Shown here piece by piece: positions 1-8,322 of a DNA stretch of 38,455 nt. The DNA is from Gemmata sp. Its GTDB lineage: Bacteria > Planctomycetota > Planctomycetia > Gemmatales > Gemmataceae. The stretch covers positions 1-38,455 of the forward strand of contig JALHNS010000017.1 in assembly GCA_022843445.1 (NCBI GenBank), written 5' to 3'. Position 1 is the stretch's first letter, and each line of letters starts with the position of its first letter. The position numbers were made by a program, and so were the translations under genes. The notes beneath the pieces were generated by a model. That model was not told the DNA's origin and searched no databases. It worked only from the letters and a program-made list of their open reading frames with translations.

Positions 1-1485
1 GGGCTAGCGGCGGCGGTACTGGTCGCCGTGTGGTTCGGTACGCGCGCGCCGGCCCCGCGCGTGCCCGACGCGCCCGCGGCCCCGGAGTTCGCGCGGCTCA
101 CGTCCGTGTCCGGCACGGTCGAAGTGGTCGGCCCCGCGGGCGCGACCGTCGCGCGGTCCGACCAACCGCTCGCGCCGGACCAGACGCTCCGCACCGTCGG
201 CGAAGAGAGTGCCGCGGTGGTGGAGTTCGCGGACCGCACGCGGGTGGAAGTGTTCCCGGAATCGACGGTGCGGTTCGACGAAGTCGCGCGCAAGGTGGTT
301 CTCGTGGAAGGGCGCGTCACCGCGACCGGCCCCGGGCGCATCGTGGTGGGGGCCGGCGCGACCGAGGTCGAGTCGAGCCGCGGGTCGTTCTCGCTGTGGT
401 CGGCCGGGTCCGGGGCCGCCCGCGTGGAACCGACCGACGGCAACGTGCAGGTGCGCCGCACCGCGCCGGCCGACGCGGTCGTTCTCGCGCCGGGGCGGGC
501 CGCGTTCGTGGGCAGCGAACACGCGCCGGTGCGCATCGACTCGCCGTACCGGACCGAGACGCGGCCCCGCGCGCGGCTCGACTTCGCGGCGCTCGACGTG
601 CGGTTCGCGCCCGGCGGCGAGGTGGTCGCGGTGTCGGCGAAGCAGTGGGCGAAGTGGGTGCCCGGCGCGCCGGACCCCGGCCGCACGCCGTTCCCGCCCA
701 AGGTGTTCAACGACGGGTTGGCCGCGTGGCTGACGCCCGACGCGCGGGCCGCGGCGCTGTGCCGCATCGACGACCGCGAGGAGCGCGTGCAGGTGCGCGA
801 ACTGGCGACCGGGACCGTGCTGGGGCAGATCCCGCTGCGCGTGAGCGAACCGCGGTTCCTGTGCGTCGGGCCGGACGCCACTTGGGTGGCGACCGTCGGG
901 CAGAAGCCGAACAACCGGCGCGTGCGCGTGTGGGCCGTCGGCTCCGGCACCGAGCGGTTCGCGCTCGACTTCGACGGCTCGGTGCCCTGCCTCGCCGCGT
1001 CGCCCGCGGGCGCGGCGCTCGCCGTCGGTTCCGACACCGGTCGGGCCGTGGACAACGCCGTGTCGGCGTTCGACCCCGCGACCGGGGCCCGCCTGTTCGA
1101 CCTGCCGACGCGCCGCCGGCCGACGACGGCGCTGGCGTTCTCCGCGGACGGCAAGCAACTCGCGGCCGGCTTCAACGGTGCCGTTCAACTGTGGGACGTG
1201 GCGAACCGCAAGCTCGCGCGCACGCTCGAAGGCTTCGAGCGCACGGTCACGCGGCTAGCGTTCAGCCCGAAGGGCGACCTGATCGCGGCCGGCACCGGCG
1301 ACGGGCAGGTGTGGGTGTGGTCCGTCGAGACCGGGCGGCGCACCCACATCTTCGACACCGGCCCGCGCGGCGTGCGCTCGCTGAACTTCGATGCGACCGG
1401 TAAGCTGTTGGTGGTCGCGACGAACCGCGCGGGCGTCACGGTGTGGGACGTGAACCCGCTCGCGGCCCCCGAACCGGACGCCTGA
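1..1485 (+). CDS. FecR-domain / WD40-repeat membrane protein, 5'-truncated
   Basis: The reading frame is open from base 1, so the true start lies outside the window; the GTG at 28 falls inside a hydrophobic stretch (LAAAVLVAVWF) and is unlikely to be the start. That stretch looks like a single membrane span. It is followed by a FecR-like domain (about residues 30-160, beginning VSGTVEVVG, with the typical alternating strands and the segment VLVEGRVTATGPG). The C-terminal half carries WD40-type blades, the clearest being LAFSADGKQLAAG...VQLWDV, LAFSPKGDLIAAG...VWVWSV and LNFDATGKLLVVA...VTVWDV. FecR domains often belong to transmembrane anti-sigma or signalling proteins, and the N-terminal cytoplasmic part that would show a sigma-binding module is missing here. 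Function is therefore inferred as an envelope sensor or scaffold. It ends 40 bases before the next gene on the same strand. Confidence 0.85.
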   Translation, partial: GLAAAVLVAVWFGTRAPAPRVPDAPAAPEFARLTSVSGTVEVVGPAGATVARSDQPLAPDQTLRTVGEESAAVVEFADRTRVEVFPESTVRFDEVARKVVLVEGRVTATGPGRIVVGAGATEVESSRGSFSLWSAGSGAARVEPTDGNVQVRRTAPADAVVLAPGRAAFVGSEHAPVRIDSPYRTETRPRARLDFAALDVRFAPGGEVVAVSAKQWAKWVPGAPDPGRTPFPPKVFNDGLAAWLTPDARAAALCRIDDREERVQVRELATGTVLGQIPLRVSEPRFLCVGPDATWVATVGQKPNNRRVRVWAVGSGTERFALDFDGSVPCLAASPAGAALAVGSDTGRAVDNAVSAFDPATGARLFDLPTRRRPTTALAFSADGKQLAAGFNGAVQLWDVANRKLARTLEGFERTVTRLAFSPKGDLIAAGTGDGQVWVWSVETGRRTHIFDTGPRGVRSLNFDATGKLLVVATNRAGVTVWDVNPLAAPEPDA

Positions 1486-1525
1486 CGTTCCGGCGCGACT
1501 CCACCACACCCACCGGAGACCGCGC

Positions 1526-2422
1526 ATGACCCGCTTCGCACTCGCGCTCGCACTGAGCGCCGCGCTCGCTTCGCCCGCGCCCGCGCAGAACGCGGAGGCC
1601 CTCGCTGGCAAGCGCGTCGTGTTCCTCGGCGACAGCAACACGCAAGCCGGCGGGTACGTCGGCTTCACCGCGTACTACCTCGACAAACTGTACCCGAAGG
1701 CGAACTTCGACATCATCGGCCTCGGACTGGCGAGCGAAACGCTTTCGGGGTTGAGCGAAGACGGCCACGCGGGCGGCAAGTTCCCGCGGCCGAGCCTGTT
1801 CGAGCGGCTCGGCCGCGTGCTGGAAAAGGCGAAACCGGAAATCGTGTTCGCGTGCTACGGCATGAACGACGGCATCTATTTGCCGCTCGATAAGGAGCGC
1901 ACCGCGGCGTTCCAGAAGGGCGTCACGAAGCTGATCGATCAGTGCAAGGAAGCCGGCGTCAAGCAAGTGTACCTCATCACGCCGCCCATCTACGACTTCG
2001 CCCCGAAGGGCGACGCCTTCAACTACGACGTGGTGCTGACCGAGTACGCAAAGTGGCAAGCGGCGCTCAAAGTGCCGAGCGTGACCGTGATCGACCTACA
2101 CACCGCGATGCGCAAGGCGCGCGAGGCGCGCACCGAACCGTTCTCGAAGGACAAAGTTCACTTCGGCGACGACGGGCACCTGTTCGTCGCGCGCACGGTG
2201 TTGGACGCGCTCGGCGCGAAGGTACCGAAGGAAACGGTCGCGGAGGTCAAGGCCGACCCGCTGTTCAAGCTGGTGAACGAGAAGCGCGCGCTGCGCTCGT
2301 CCGCGTGGATGAAGCACACCGGCTACACGCGCGAAGCGACGGTGAAGCCGCAACCGCTCGGCACGACCGAAGACGACGCCGCGAAGCTGCAAGAGAAGAT
2401 CGACGCGCTGCGGCGGAAGTGA
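1526..2422 (+). CDS. Secreted SGNH/GDSL-family hydrolase
   Basis: A 298-residue protein with a signal peptide (MTRFALALALSAALASPAPAQ) and SGNH hydrolase blocks: block I VVFLGDSNTQ with nucleophile Ser37, block III YGMND with oxyanion Asn114, and block V DKVHFGDDGH with Asp209 and His212. The triad is intact, so it is probably an active esterase, lipase or carbohydrate deacetylase acting outside the cytoplasm. The substrate cannot be read from the sequence. The start has a GGAG ribosome-binding site about 8 bases upstream. The gene follows the FecR/WD40 gene by 40 bases and may be co-transcribed with it. Its stop lies 9 bases from the stop of the convergent enolase-like gene. Confidence 0.9.
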   Translation: MTRFALALALSAALASPAPAQNAEALAGKRVVFLGDSNTQAGGYVGFTAYYLDKLYPKANFDIIGLGLASETLSGLSEDGHAGGKFPRPSLFERLGRVLEKAKPEIVFACYGMNDGIYLPLDKERTAAFQKGVTKLIDQCKEAGVKQVYLITPPIYDFAPKGDAFNYDVVLTEYAKWQAALKVPSVTVIDLHTAMRKAREARTEPFSKDKVHFGDDGHLFVARTVLDALGAKVPKETVAEVKADPLFKLVNEKRALRSSAWMKHTGYTREATVKPQPLGTTEDDAAKLQEKIDALRRK

Positions 2423-2431
2423 TTGCGCGCG

Positions 2432-3814
2432 CTACTTCGCAGTCGTCACCGGCGGTTCGGCGGGGGTCGTGCCCAAGCCGGGGCCGTCCAGCAGCGCGGT
2501 GTTCATCGTGCCGTCGGTGATCGTGAACACGCCGGGGAACTTCGCGTCCCACGGCGCGTTCGCCGCCGGGCAGTACTGCCGACCGTTACTCTCGATCGCG
2601 GCGACGCCCGGAACGTGCGCCGCCAAGCTCGCCGAGTGGATCAGCGACGGGCCGACGCACGTCAGGTCTTGCACGCACCGGAACAGCCCGTACTTCTGCG
2701 CCGCGGCGGCCAAGAGCAGCGATTGCGTTTGCCCCTTGCACGCTTTGAACGCGACCCCGGAATAGCCCATCTCCATCGAGAGTTTCAGCGTCTCCAAATC
2801 GAGCAGCGATTCGTCGATCACCACGGGTTTCAGCTTCGACGCTTCGTGCATCTTGTTCTGCGGATTAGCCGCGAGGTCGCGCGCGGTGGGCTGTTCCACG
2901 TACTGCACGCGGTCGTACGCGGCCGGGGCGCGGTCGCGCAGTTGCTTCAGGAATTCGAGCAGGTACTGCACGTTCTGGCACCGCTCGTTGAAGTCGAGCG
3001 AGTACCACCACGCACGCGCGCCGCGCTTCGCTTGCACCTCCTCCGCGATGGCGTTCACCGCGACGCACCGGGCCACGTCCCACGCGAGGTCGTCGCCGTT
3101 CAGCTTGATTTTCAGGTGCGTGAGGCCGTCGCGCTTGATCCACTCGCCGAGGTGTTCGGGCAGGCCGTCGCGGATGGGGTTCGTCACGTCCGCGGGCGTG
3201 AGCGGGTCGAGCGCGCCGACGAGGTGGTACAGCGGCATCTTCGGCTTCGCCTGCTGCGTCACGAAATCGCCGAGGTGCAGCCCGTCGAACTCCGCGCCGA
3301 GGTAGTGGTCGAGGTCTTCGGGCAGGAACTCGCGGGTGTAGGTGCGGAAGCAGTTCAGCCCGTGCAGCTTGCCGTAGGCGTCGTGGAGCGCGGCGTCGAA
3401 CGCGGACGCGACGACGAGCACCGCGAGTTTCGGCACCAGGTCCGCGGGGCGGTGCAGCGCGTTGAAGTCTTGCGCCGCGAGGAAGAACTCCGGTTCGAGC
3501 CGGTGCGTGATGTCGACGGGGTGCCCGGCGAGGCCGCACGCGCGGTAGTCTTCCGCAACGCGCGACACCGCGAACTTCATCGCCCCGAGCGTTTGGTCGT
3601 AGGTGAGTGCGCGCGACGGGTACGCCCACACGTTCCCCATCGGCATCGAGCCGACGCCCGCGGCGGTCTTGCCCGCGCCGCTCTCCACGCCCATGCGCAC
3701 GTTCAGAACGGTGACGCGATCGAGCGCGACGCCGCCGAACTTGATGGGCGAGCGGTAGCGGAAGTCTTCGTACTCGAAGTACACTTCGCGGATGCGGATG
3801 TCGGTTGCGCGCAC
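2432..3814 (-). CDS. Enolase-superfamily protein (mandelate racemase/muconate-lactonizing type)
   Basis: The barrel-end motifs of the enolase superfamily are visible. Numbered from the chosen GTG start they are a KxK pair (LKIKLNG, Lys235/Lys237), metal ligands Asp274 (YSLDFNE), Glu307 (YVEQPT) and Asp334 (VVIDES), and a downstream Lys (AFKACKGQ, Lys357 or Lys360). This is the layout of racemase, cycloisomerase and acid-sugar dehydratase members, which abstract an alpha proton next to a carboxylate; the substrate is not predictable here. The frame is open further upstream to a TTG at 3883, but the GTG at 3814 is preferred. It is preceded by an AAGGG-like site, and it begins just before the family's first beta strand. 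The protein is about 460 aa, longer than the usual 350-400. It is divergent from the ADP-ribosylglycohydrolase gene. Confidence 0.85.
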   Translation of the reverse strand: MRATDIRIREVYFEYEDFRYRSPIKFGGVALDRVTVLNVRMGVESGAGKTAAGVGSMPMGNVWAYPSRALTYDQTLGAMKFAVSRVAEDYRACGLAGHPVDITHRLEPEFFLAAQDFNALHRPADLVPKLAVLVVASAFDAALHDAYGKLHGLNCFRTYTREFLPEDLDHYLGAEFDGLHLGDFVTQQAKPKMPLYHLVGALDPLTPADVTNPIRDGLPEHLGEWIKRDGLTHLKIKLNGDDLAWDVARCVAVNAIAEEVQAKRGARAWWYSLDFNERCQNVQYLLEFLKQLRDRAPAAYDRVQYVEQPTARDLAANPQNKMHEASKLKPVVIDESLLDLETLKLSMEMGYSGVAFKACKGQTQSLLLAAAAQKYGLFRCVQDLTCVGPSLIHSASLAAHVPGVAAIESNGRQYCPAANAPWDAKFPGVFTITDGTMNTALLDGPGLGTTPAEPPVTTAK

Positions 3815-3849
3815 GTCGGTCGTCCCTTCGCGGAAGTCCCACTTACGCG

Positions 3850-3881
3850 GTACACTGTACGGTCGGCGCGCGCCGCGCGCC
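3850..3881. promoter_or_regulatory. Two short palindromes in the divergent intergenic region
   Basis: The 104-base gap between the divergent enolase-like and ADP-ribosylglycohydrolase genes holds two adjacent palindromes: GTACACTGTAC at 3850-3860 (5-base arms, one central base) and GGCGCGCGCCGCGCGCC at 3865-3881 (8-base arms, one central base). The position between divergent starts suits an operator or a shared promoter, but no regulator is identified nearby and GC-rich DNA makes short palindromes common. Confidence 0.3.
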
Positions 3882-3918
3882 AAACGTGTTTCGTCCCAAT
3901 TGGCGGAGGAGCGCCCGA

Positions 3919-4842
3919 ATGACCACCCTCGACCGCTACCGCGGCGCGCTGCTCGGCCTCGCGGCCGGCGACGCCCTCGGCACCACGCTCGAATTCGCCC
4001 CGGCCGGTCAGCACTCGCTCGCGGACATGGTCGGCGGCGGGCCGTTCAACCTGAAGCCGGGCGAGTGGACCGACGACACCAGCATGGCGCTCTGCCTCGC
4101 CGAAAGCCTCGTGGCGAAGCAAGACTTCGACCCGGTTCACCAACTCGAAACGTACGTGCGCTGGTGGCGCGACGGGCACCTGAGCGTAAAGGGCCGGTGC
4201 TTCGACATCGGGAACGCGACCCGCGGGGCGCTCTACCGCTTCACGCAATCGAAACAGCCGTTCTGTGGCGACATCAGCCCGCAAGCGGCCGGGAACGGTT
4301 CGCTGATGCGGCTCGCGCCGGCTCCGCTCGCGTTCGCGCGCGACCCGGCGAAGGCCATTTTCATCGCGGGCGAAAGCTCTCGCACCACACACGCCGCGAC
4401 CGAATGCGTCGATGCGTGCCGGTACTTCGCCGGCTTGCTGCTGGCGATTCTCGCGGGGCACAGCAAGCAACAGGTGCTGAACAACGACTTCGACCCGGCG
4501 CTGGCGTGCTGGACCGAGAACCCGCTGTGCGAGGGCGTGCAGCGCATCGCCCGCGGATCGTTCAAAGTGAAAGAACCGCCGCAGATTCGCGGCAGCGGGT
4601 ACGTGATTCACACGCTGGAAGCGGCGCTGTGGGCGTTCCACACCACCGACGACTTCCGCGAGGGCGCGCTCCGCGTGGTGAACTTGGGCGAAGACGCGGA
4701 CACCACCGGCGCGGTGTTCGGGCAGATCGGCGGCGCTTACTACGGTGCCGACGGCATCCCGTCGGAGTGGCGCGAAAAGCTGGCAATGTGCGAACTGATC
4801 GAACAGCGCGCCGCGGAACTGCACGCGCTCGCCGGGTGGTGA
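3919..4842 (+). CDS. ADP-ribosylglycohydrolase family protein (DraG-like)
   Basis: A 307-residue protein with the complete family signature. The N-terminus has YRGALLGLAAGDALG. The first metal site is EWTDDTSMAL (Thr51, Asp52, Asp53, Thr54). Further on come a GNGSLMR loop and a THAATE segment. The second metal site is GEDADTTGAVFGQIGGA (Asp259, Asp261, Thr262). Such enzymes use two Mg2+ ions to remove ADP-ribose from proteins or small molecules in the cytoplasm. The chosen ATG has an AGGAG ribosome-binding site 7 bases upstream; the in-frame extension back to 3805 crosses the promoter region and is rejected. No ADP-ribosyltransferase partner is visible nearby, so the substrate is unknown. It converges on the DUF6807 gene across a 218-base palindrome. 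Confidence 0.93.
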   Translation: MTTLDRYRGALLGLAAGDALGTTLEFAPAGQHSLADMVGGGPFNLKPGEWTDDTSMALCLAESLVAKQDFDPVHQLETYVRWWRDGHLSVKGRCFDIGNATRGALYRFTQSKQPFCGDISPQAAGNGSLMRLAPAPLAFARDPAKAIFIAGESSRTTHAATECVDACRYFAGLLLAILAGHSKQQVLNNDFDPALACWTENPLCEGVQRIARGSFKVKEPPQIRGSGYVIHTLEAALWAFHTTDDFREGALRVVNLGEDADTTGAVFGQIGGAYYGADGIPSEWREKLAMCELIEQRAAELHALAGW

Positions 4843-5064
4843 CGAAAGAAGAGTTTGATCCGCAGATTTCGCAGACGAACGCAGATTTTGAAGGCAAAGA
4901 ACAGAGAAGAGTTGTTGCCAGGATGAACAAGATAAACCGGATGAAATCAGTGTTCTGAAATCCTGTCTATCCTGTTCATCCTGTCAACAAAAACTCTTCT
5001 GTCTTCAAATCTGTGTCCATCTGCGAAATCTGCGGATCAACACTCTTCGCCCGCTCTTCGTCAC
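4839..5064. repeat. Long imperfect palindrome between convergent genes
   Basis: Nearly the whole gap between the convergent genes is one nested inverted repeat. The best part is a perfect 21-base pair of arms at 4855-4875 and 5020-5040, containing ATCCGCAGATTTCGCAGA. Inside it, related arms recur, including CAGGATGAACA near 4919 matched by TGTTCATCCTG near 4974. Outside it, GTGACGAA (4839-4846) matches TTCGTCAC (5057-5064), and these outer arms contain the stop codons of both flanking genes. The element is visibly more AT-rich than the genes. It could fold into a long hairpin and serve as a bidirectional terminator, or be a non-autonomous dispersed repeat. Confidence 0.85.
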
Positions 5065-6260
5065 TTCGCCTTCGGCGGGTTGGCGAAGGCGTCGGCGAGG
5101 GCGGCGCACTGTTCCACCGTCATTTCGCCCGCTTGCACCCAGACGCGGTACTTCAGCTTCAGCGGCTTCTCCGGCGTCAGGTCGTACTCGAAGTAGTCCC
5201 CGAAGCGGCCGTAATCGCGCTCGCTGCCGCGCGTCCCCTTCGGGTTGTCCGGGTGCGGAATCCGCAGCACGGTCCACCGCTTTTCGCCCACCACGAAGCT
5301 GCACGCGTTCCACGGCAGGTCGATCGTTTTGGGGTTCGGCTCCTTCGCCTTCGGCTCCCAGTTGCGCGTCTCGCCCGGCTTGCCCTTGCCGTCCGGCCGC
5401 AGGTAGTAGGTGTTCGCCTTCCCGTTCTTGGAGACCTCTTGGTTCGCGCGGAAGTGGAACCCGGCGTGCTGCGGGTCGCCGTCGAGCCGCACCTTCGGTT
5501 CTTTGGTGCTTAGCGTGGTGCTCCAGTCGATGAGCGTGCCACCGGGCACGTTGTACGCGGTCACTTCGCGCTCTTCGGTGGCGAAGGTCGCGCCGTCTTG
5601 CCCGTGCCACGAAATCGCGCTGCGCTGTTTGCCGAACACTTCGCCCGCTTCGCTCGCGAGCACCTTGTCGTGATTGCTGAACACGTTGTTGGTGCCGTGC
5701 CAGATGTCCGCGGTCTTCTTGTCGCCGTAGCTGATGCGGTTGAACCCGAAGAACAGCCCGCGGTGGTGCGGGAACTGGCCGTCCTTCGCGGTCTTCGCGG
5801 AGGTGTTCGTGAGCAGCGTTTCGCCCTTCACCGGGTCGTACACGTTGTGGAACGGCTTGAACGTGAAGTAGTGGTCCTTCGCGTCGCGCGGCAGGTTGAA
5901 GTAATTCAGCACCTTGCGCCCGTCGAAGCTCAGCGTTTCGGTGCCGTCCTTCTCTTTGGCGAACGCGAAGTGCGGCGGCGCTTTCACGTAGTTCAGCGTG
6001 CCGGGCGTCACTTCCACCTTCTCGCCGGCCTTCAGTTTGGGAACGACGAACACGATGTGCTTACCGTCGGCGGTCGTTTGCGCCGCGGCGTGCAGGCCGC
6101 TCGGCAACGTGACGCTGTTCACACCCTCGGCGCGGGCGAGCGGCGCGACCACGACCGCGTTGGTTTGGTCGGTCGCGCCGCCGGTAATCGCGATCTTGTC
6201 GGCGCGGGCGGCGAGTGCCGAGCACATTAGCGCGATCAGCGCGAGTGGCAAGCGGGTCAT
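5061..6260 (-). CDS. Secreted DUF6807 (PmoA-family annotated) protein
   Basis: A 399-residue protein beginning with a signal peptide (MTRLPLALIALMCSALAARA). The mature part resembles the DUF6807 family, often labelled 'methane oxygenase PmoA family' in planctomycete annotations although no oxygenase role is implied. Recognisable segments are YFTFKPFHNVYDP, FPHHRGLFFGFNR and HGQDGATFATEEREVTAYN. These are conserved His-rich strands of a beta-sandwich resembling sugar-mutarotase folds. Biochemical function is not established. The frame continues upstream to 6479 but that would overlap the divergent phhB gene and precede the signal peptide, so the ATG at 6260 is used. A secreted carbohydrate-related role is a guess from the family's usual context. 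Confidence 0.85.
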   Translation of the reverse strand: MTRLPLALIALMCSALAARADKIAITGGATDQTNAVVVAPLARAEGVNSVTLPSGLHAAAQTTADGKHIVFVVPKLKAGEKVEVTPGTLNYVKAPPHFAFAKEKDGTETLSFDGRKVLNYFNLPRDAKDHYFTFKPFHNVYDPVKGETLLTNTSAKTAKDGQFPHHRGLFFGFNRISYGDKKTADIWHGTNNVFSNHDKVLASEAGEVFGKQRSAISWHGQDGATFATEEREVTAYNVPGGTLIDWSTTLSTKEPKVRLDGDPQHAGFHFRANQEVSKNGKANTYYLRPDGKGKPGETRNWEPKAKEPNPKTIDLPWNACSFVVGEKRWTVLRIPHPDNPKGTRGSERDYGRFGDYFEYDLTPEKPLKLKYRVWVQAGEMTVEQCAALADAFANPPKAK

Positions 6261-6288
6261 GGCAGTTCTCGTTTCGCGGGCGGGAGGG

Positions 6289-6294
6289 TAGAAT
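6289..6294 (+). promoter_or_regulatory. Candidate -10 hexamer upstream of phhB
   Basis: TAGAAT lies 24 bases upstream of the phhB start in the 58-base divergent gap. The same hexamer at a similar distance (22 bases) precedes the radical SAM start at the right end. No convincing -35 box is seen, so this is a weak call. Confidence 0.3.
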
Positions 6295-6318
6295 GCGGCC
6301 ACCGAACCGGAGGCTGTT

Positions 6319-6663
6319 ATGAGCGTATCCGCGAGCGCGCTCGCCGCCAAGAAGTGTACCGCGTGCGAGGGCGGCACGCCGCCGTTCACACCGGAGCAGA
6401 TCGCCGCACACCTGCCCGCCGTGCCGGAGTGGGCGCTCTCCGAGTGCGGGAAGTGGATCCGCCGCAAGTACAAGTTCAAAGACTTCGTTTCCGCGATGGC
6501 GTTTCTGAACCGCGTGACCGAACTAGCCGAGGCCGACGACCACCACCCGGACCTGCACCTGACCGGCTACCGGCACGTGCTGCTCGAACTGAGCACGCAC
6601 GCCATCGGCGGGCTGAGCGCGAACGACTTCATCCTCGCGGCGAAGATCGACGCGCTTTCGTAG
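6319..6663 (+). CDS. phhB: Pterin-4a-carbinolamine dehydratase
   Basis: A 114-residue protein of normal family length. It carries the signature E-x3-HHP-x6-Y-x9-H (EADDHHPDLHLTGYRHVLLELSTH; Glu71, His75, His76, Pro77, Tyr84, His94), followed by the conserved Asp103. The N-terminal CTACEGG motif is also common in the family. The enzyme dehydrates 4a-hydroxytetrahydrobiopterin in pterin recycling for aromatic amino acid hydroxylases. No hydroxylase gene is in this window, so it is an orphan here. The start has a strong GGAGG site 5 bases upstream. It is divergent from the DUF6807 gene, and its TAG stop is inside the outer arm of the palindromic block that follows. Confidence 0.95.
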   Translation: MSVSASALAAKKCTACEGGTPPFTPEQIAAHLPAVPEWALSECGKWIRRKYKFKDFVSAMAFLNRVTELAEADDHHPDLHLTGYRHVLLELSTHAIGGLSANDFILAAKIDALS

Positions 6664-7060
6664 GACGGGCTTCCAGCCGGTCATACGCATCTGAGGAAAG
6701 AACTGCCGTGTTGTCGAACCGCCGGCGTAAGCCGGCCGGGTTCTTCCAAGCAACCCACCGGCTTACGCCGGCAGTTCGACCGGCAGTTTCCTTCTGGGAG
6801 CCCTACCACAAACAGACGGAGCAGGCCGGAAGCCAATGGTACCGACCTCGTGGCTTTGTTCTTGTGGCACCGGCCTCTGGCCGGTGTGAAAATGCCTTGG
6901 ATTTGCACCGGCCAGAGGCCGGTGCCACAATCCAACGAGCCAAAGTCAGTGCCATTGGGCCAGAGGCCGGTGCCACGAAGTCAACACGCCAAAGTCAGTG
7001 CCACTGGGCTTCCAACCTGTCCCGAATCGCAACACGGGACAGGCCGGAAGCCGGTCCTAC
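6660..7060. repeat. Nested block of inverted and direct repeats filling a 393-base gene-free gap
   Basis: The gap between the convergent phhB and PQQ genes has no plausible gene and is packed with repeats. The outer arms, at 6660-6674 and 7046-7060 (14 of 15 match), overlap both stop codons. A 15-base perfect pair with core GGCGTAAGCC lies at 6721-6735 and 6758-6772 and extends imperfectly outward. A 25-base perfect pair lies at 6862-6886 and 6906-6930. Each of its arms is itself a small hairpin (CCGGCCTCTGGCCGG). A 22-base direct repeat (one mismatch) lies at 6939-6960 and 6988-7009. A 9-base hairpin CCTGTCCCG/CGGGACAGG lies at 7016-7043. It may act as a bidirectional terminator or be a cluster of mobile palindromes. 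Confidence 0.85.
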
Positions 7061-8295
7061 TTCCCGAAGCAGTACAGGAACTTGTCCGAGCGGATGAACA
7101 GCCGGCCGTCGGCCGCGACCGGCGTCGCGTGGAACAGGCTGCCGTCGCGCAGATCGGCCGTCGCCAGTTCCTCGAACTTCGGCTTCGCCGCGACCACCCA
7201 CACTCGCCCGCCGCGACTCACGTAGTACACCTTCCCGTCGGCCAAGAGCGCCGAGGCGTAGGTGCCGTCGCCGCGCGTCGGGCGCTCGTCGTACACCACT
7301 TCGCCGGTGCTCGCCTTCAGGCACCGCGCGGTGCCGGCCGCGTCGTTCATGAAGAACAAGTGGCCGTCGTGAAACACCGGCGACGACACGTTCGAGCCGC
7401 TCTTGCCGGTCCACACGCGGTGCGTTTTGGTCACGTCGCCGGTGCCGCCGGTCTTAATCGCCAGCGCCGCGATCCCGCTCCGCCCGCCGATCGCGTACAC
7501 GATTCCCTCGTGCGCGACGACGCTCGGCACCATGTACCACGTGATGTCGGTCTTGCAGGTCCACCGCTCCGCGCCGGTCTCCGGGTCCAAGCCCACCACG
7601 CGCCCGAACATCGGCAGCACCAGTTCCGGTTTGCCCGCGCTGTTCGTCACGATCGTCGGCGTGCTCCACGACTCGCGGACGCCCTTCAGTTTCCACTTCT
7701 CCTTGCCCGTTTTCTTGTCGAGGGCGAACAGCGTTTCGCTCTCCACGCTGGCGTTGATGTAGACGAGGTCGCCGTGAAGCGTCGGCGACGCGGCCGAACC
7801 CCACCCGTGAATCTTGTCGCCCACGTCCGCGCGCCACAGTTCCTTGCCGCTGTGGTCGAACGCGAGCGCGCCGGTCTTGCCGAAGAAGCAGTACACGCGC
7901 TCCGCGTCCGCGGCCGGTGTGCTGGAGGCGTAGCCGTGGGCGTCGCGGATGCTCTCTTGCTCCGGCCCCTTCGCCGCGACCGCGGTGTTCCACAGAATCT
8001 TGCCGGTCTTGCGGTCGAGCGCGAGCAGGTGGCGGCGCAGGTCGGCCTGTTCGCCGCGCGGCTTGCCGGGCACGTTGTAACCGGTGTACGCGGTGACGAA
8101 GATGCGGTCGCCGACGAACACCGGCGACGACGTGCCCGGCCCGGGCATCTCGGTCTTCCACGCGAGGCCGTCGTTCGGCCCGAACTTCGTGGGCAGCCCG
8201 GTTTCGGCGCTCGCGCCGGTGCCGCCCGCGCCGCGGAACTGCGGCCAATCGGCCGCGAGCGACAGACACGCAAGGGAGAGGAAGACGAATCGCAT
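7057..8295 (-). CDS. Secreted PQQ-type beta-propeller protein
   Basis: A 412-residue protein with a short signal peptide (MRFVFLSLACLSLAADW) and the WPQFRG opening typical of planctomycete PQQ-like propellers. Blade repeats follow: LLALDRKTGKILWNT, ALAFDHSGKELWRA, LFALDKKTGKEKWKL, VVGLDPETGAERWTC and CLKASTGEVVYDE. Similar folds occur in BamB and quinoprotein dehydrogenases. No calcium/PQQ-binding residues were identified, so a scaffold or binding role is more likely than an enzyme. The ATG at 8295 is chosen because the longer frame to 8418 runs into the upstream inverted repeat. It is the last gene of the fourteen-gene minus-strand run, 154 bases downstream of the pseudoprotease fusion. Confidence 0.88.
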   Translation of the reverse strand: MRFVFLSLACLSLAADWPQFRGAGGTGASAETGLPTKFGPNDGLAWKTEMPGPGTSSPVFVGDRIFVTAYTGYNVPGKPRGEQADLRRHLLALDRKTGKILWNTAVAAKGPEQESIRDAHGYASSTPAADAERVYCFFGKTGALAFDHSGKELWRADVGDKIHGWGSAASPTLHGDLVYINASVESETLFALDKKTGKEKWKLKGVRESWSTPTIVTNSAGKPELVLPMFGRVVGLDPETGAERWTCKTDITWYMVPSVVAHEGIVYAIGGRSGIAALAIKTGGTGDVTKTHRVWTGKSGSNVSSPVFHDGHLFFMNDAAGTARCLKASTGEVVYDERPTRGDGTYASALLADGKVYYVSRGGRVWVVAAKPKFEELATADLRDGSLFHATPVAADGRLFIRSDKFLYCFGK

Positions 8296-8322
8296 GGCGC
8301 ACCTCGGAAGGGGAGAGGTGCG

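Noticed and set aside
2423-3922. A 499-codon plus-strand frame over the enolase-like gene
   Set aside because: The minus-strand frame carries all the enolase-superfamily ligands; the plus-strand product is biased antisense translation.
4843-5060. A small gene in the gap (continuation of a frame to 4958)
   Set aside because: The short frames here are translations of the inverted repeat and lack a start site with a ribosome-binding sequence.
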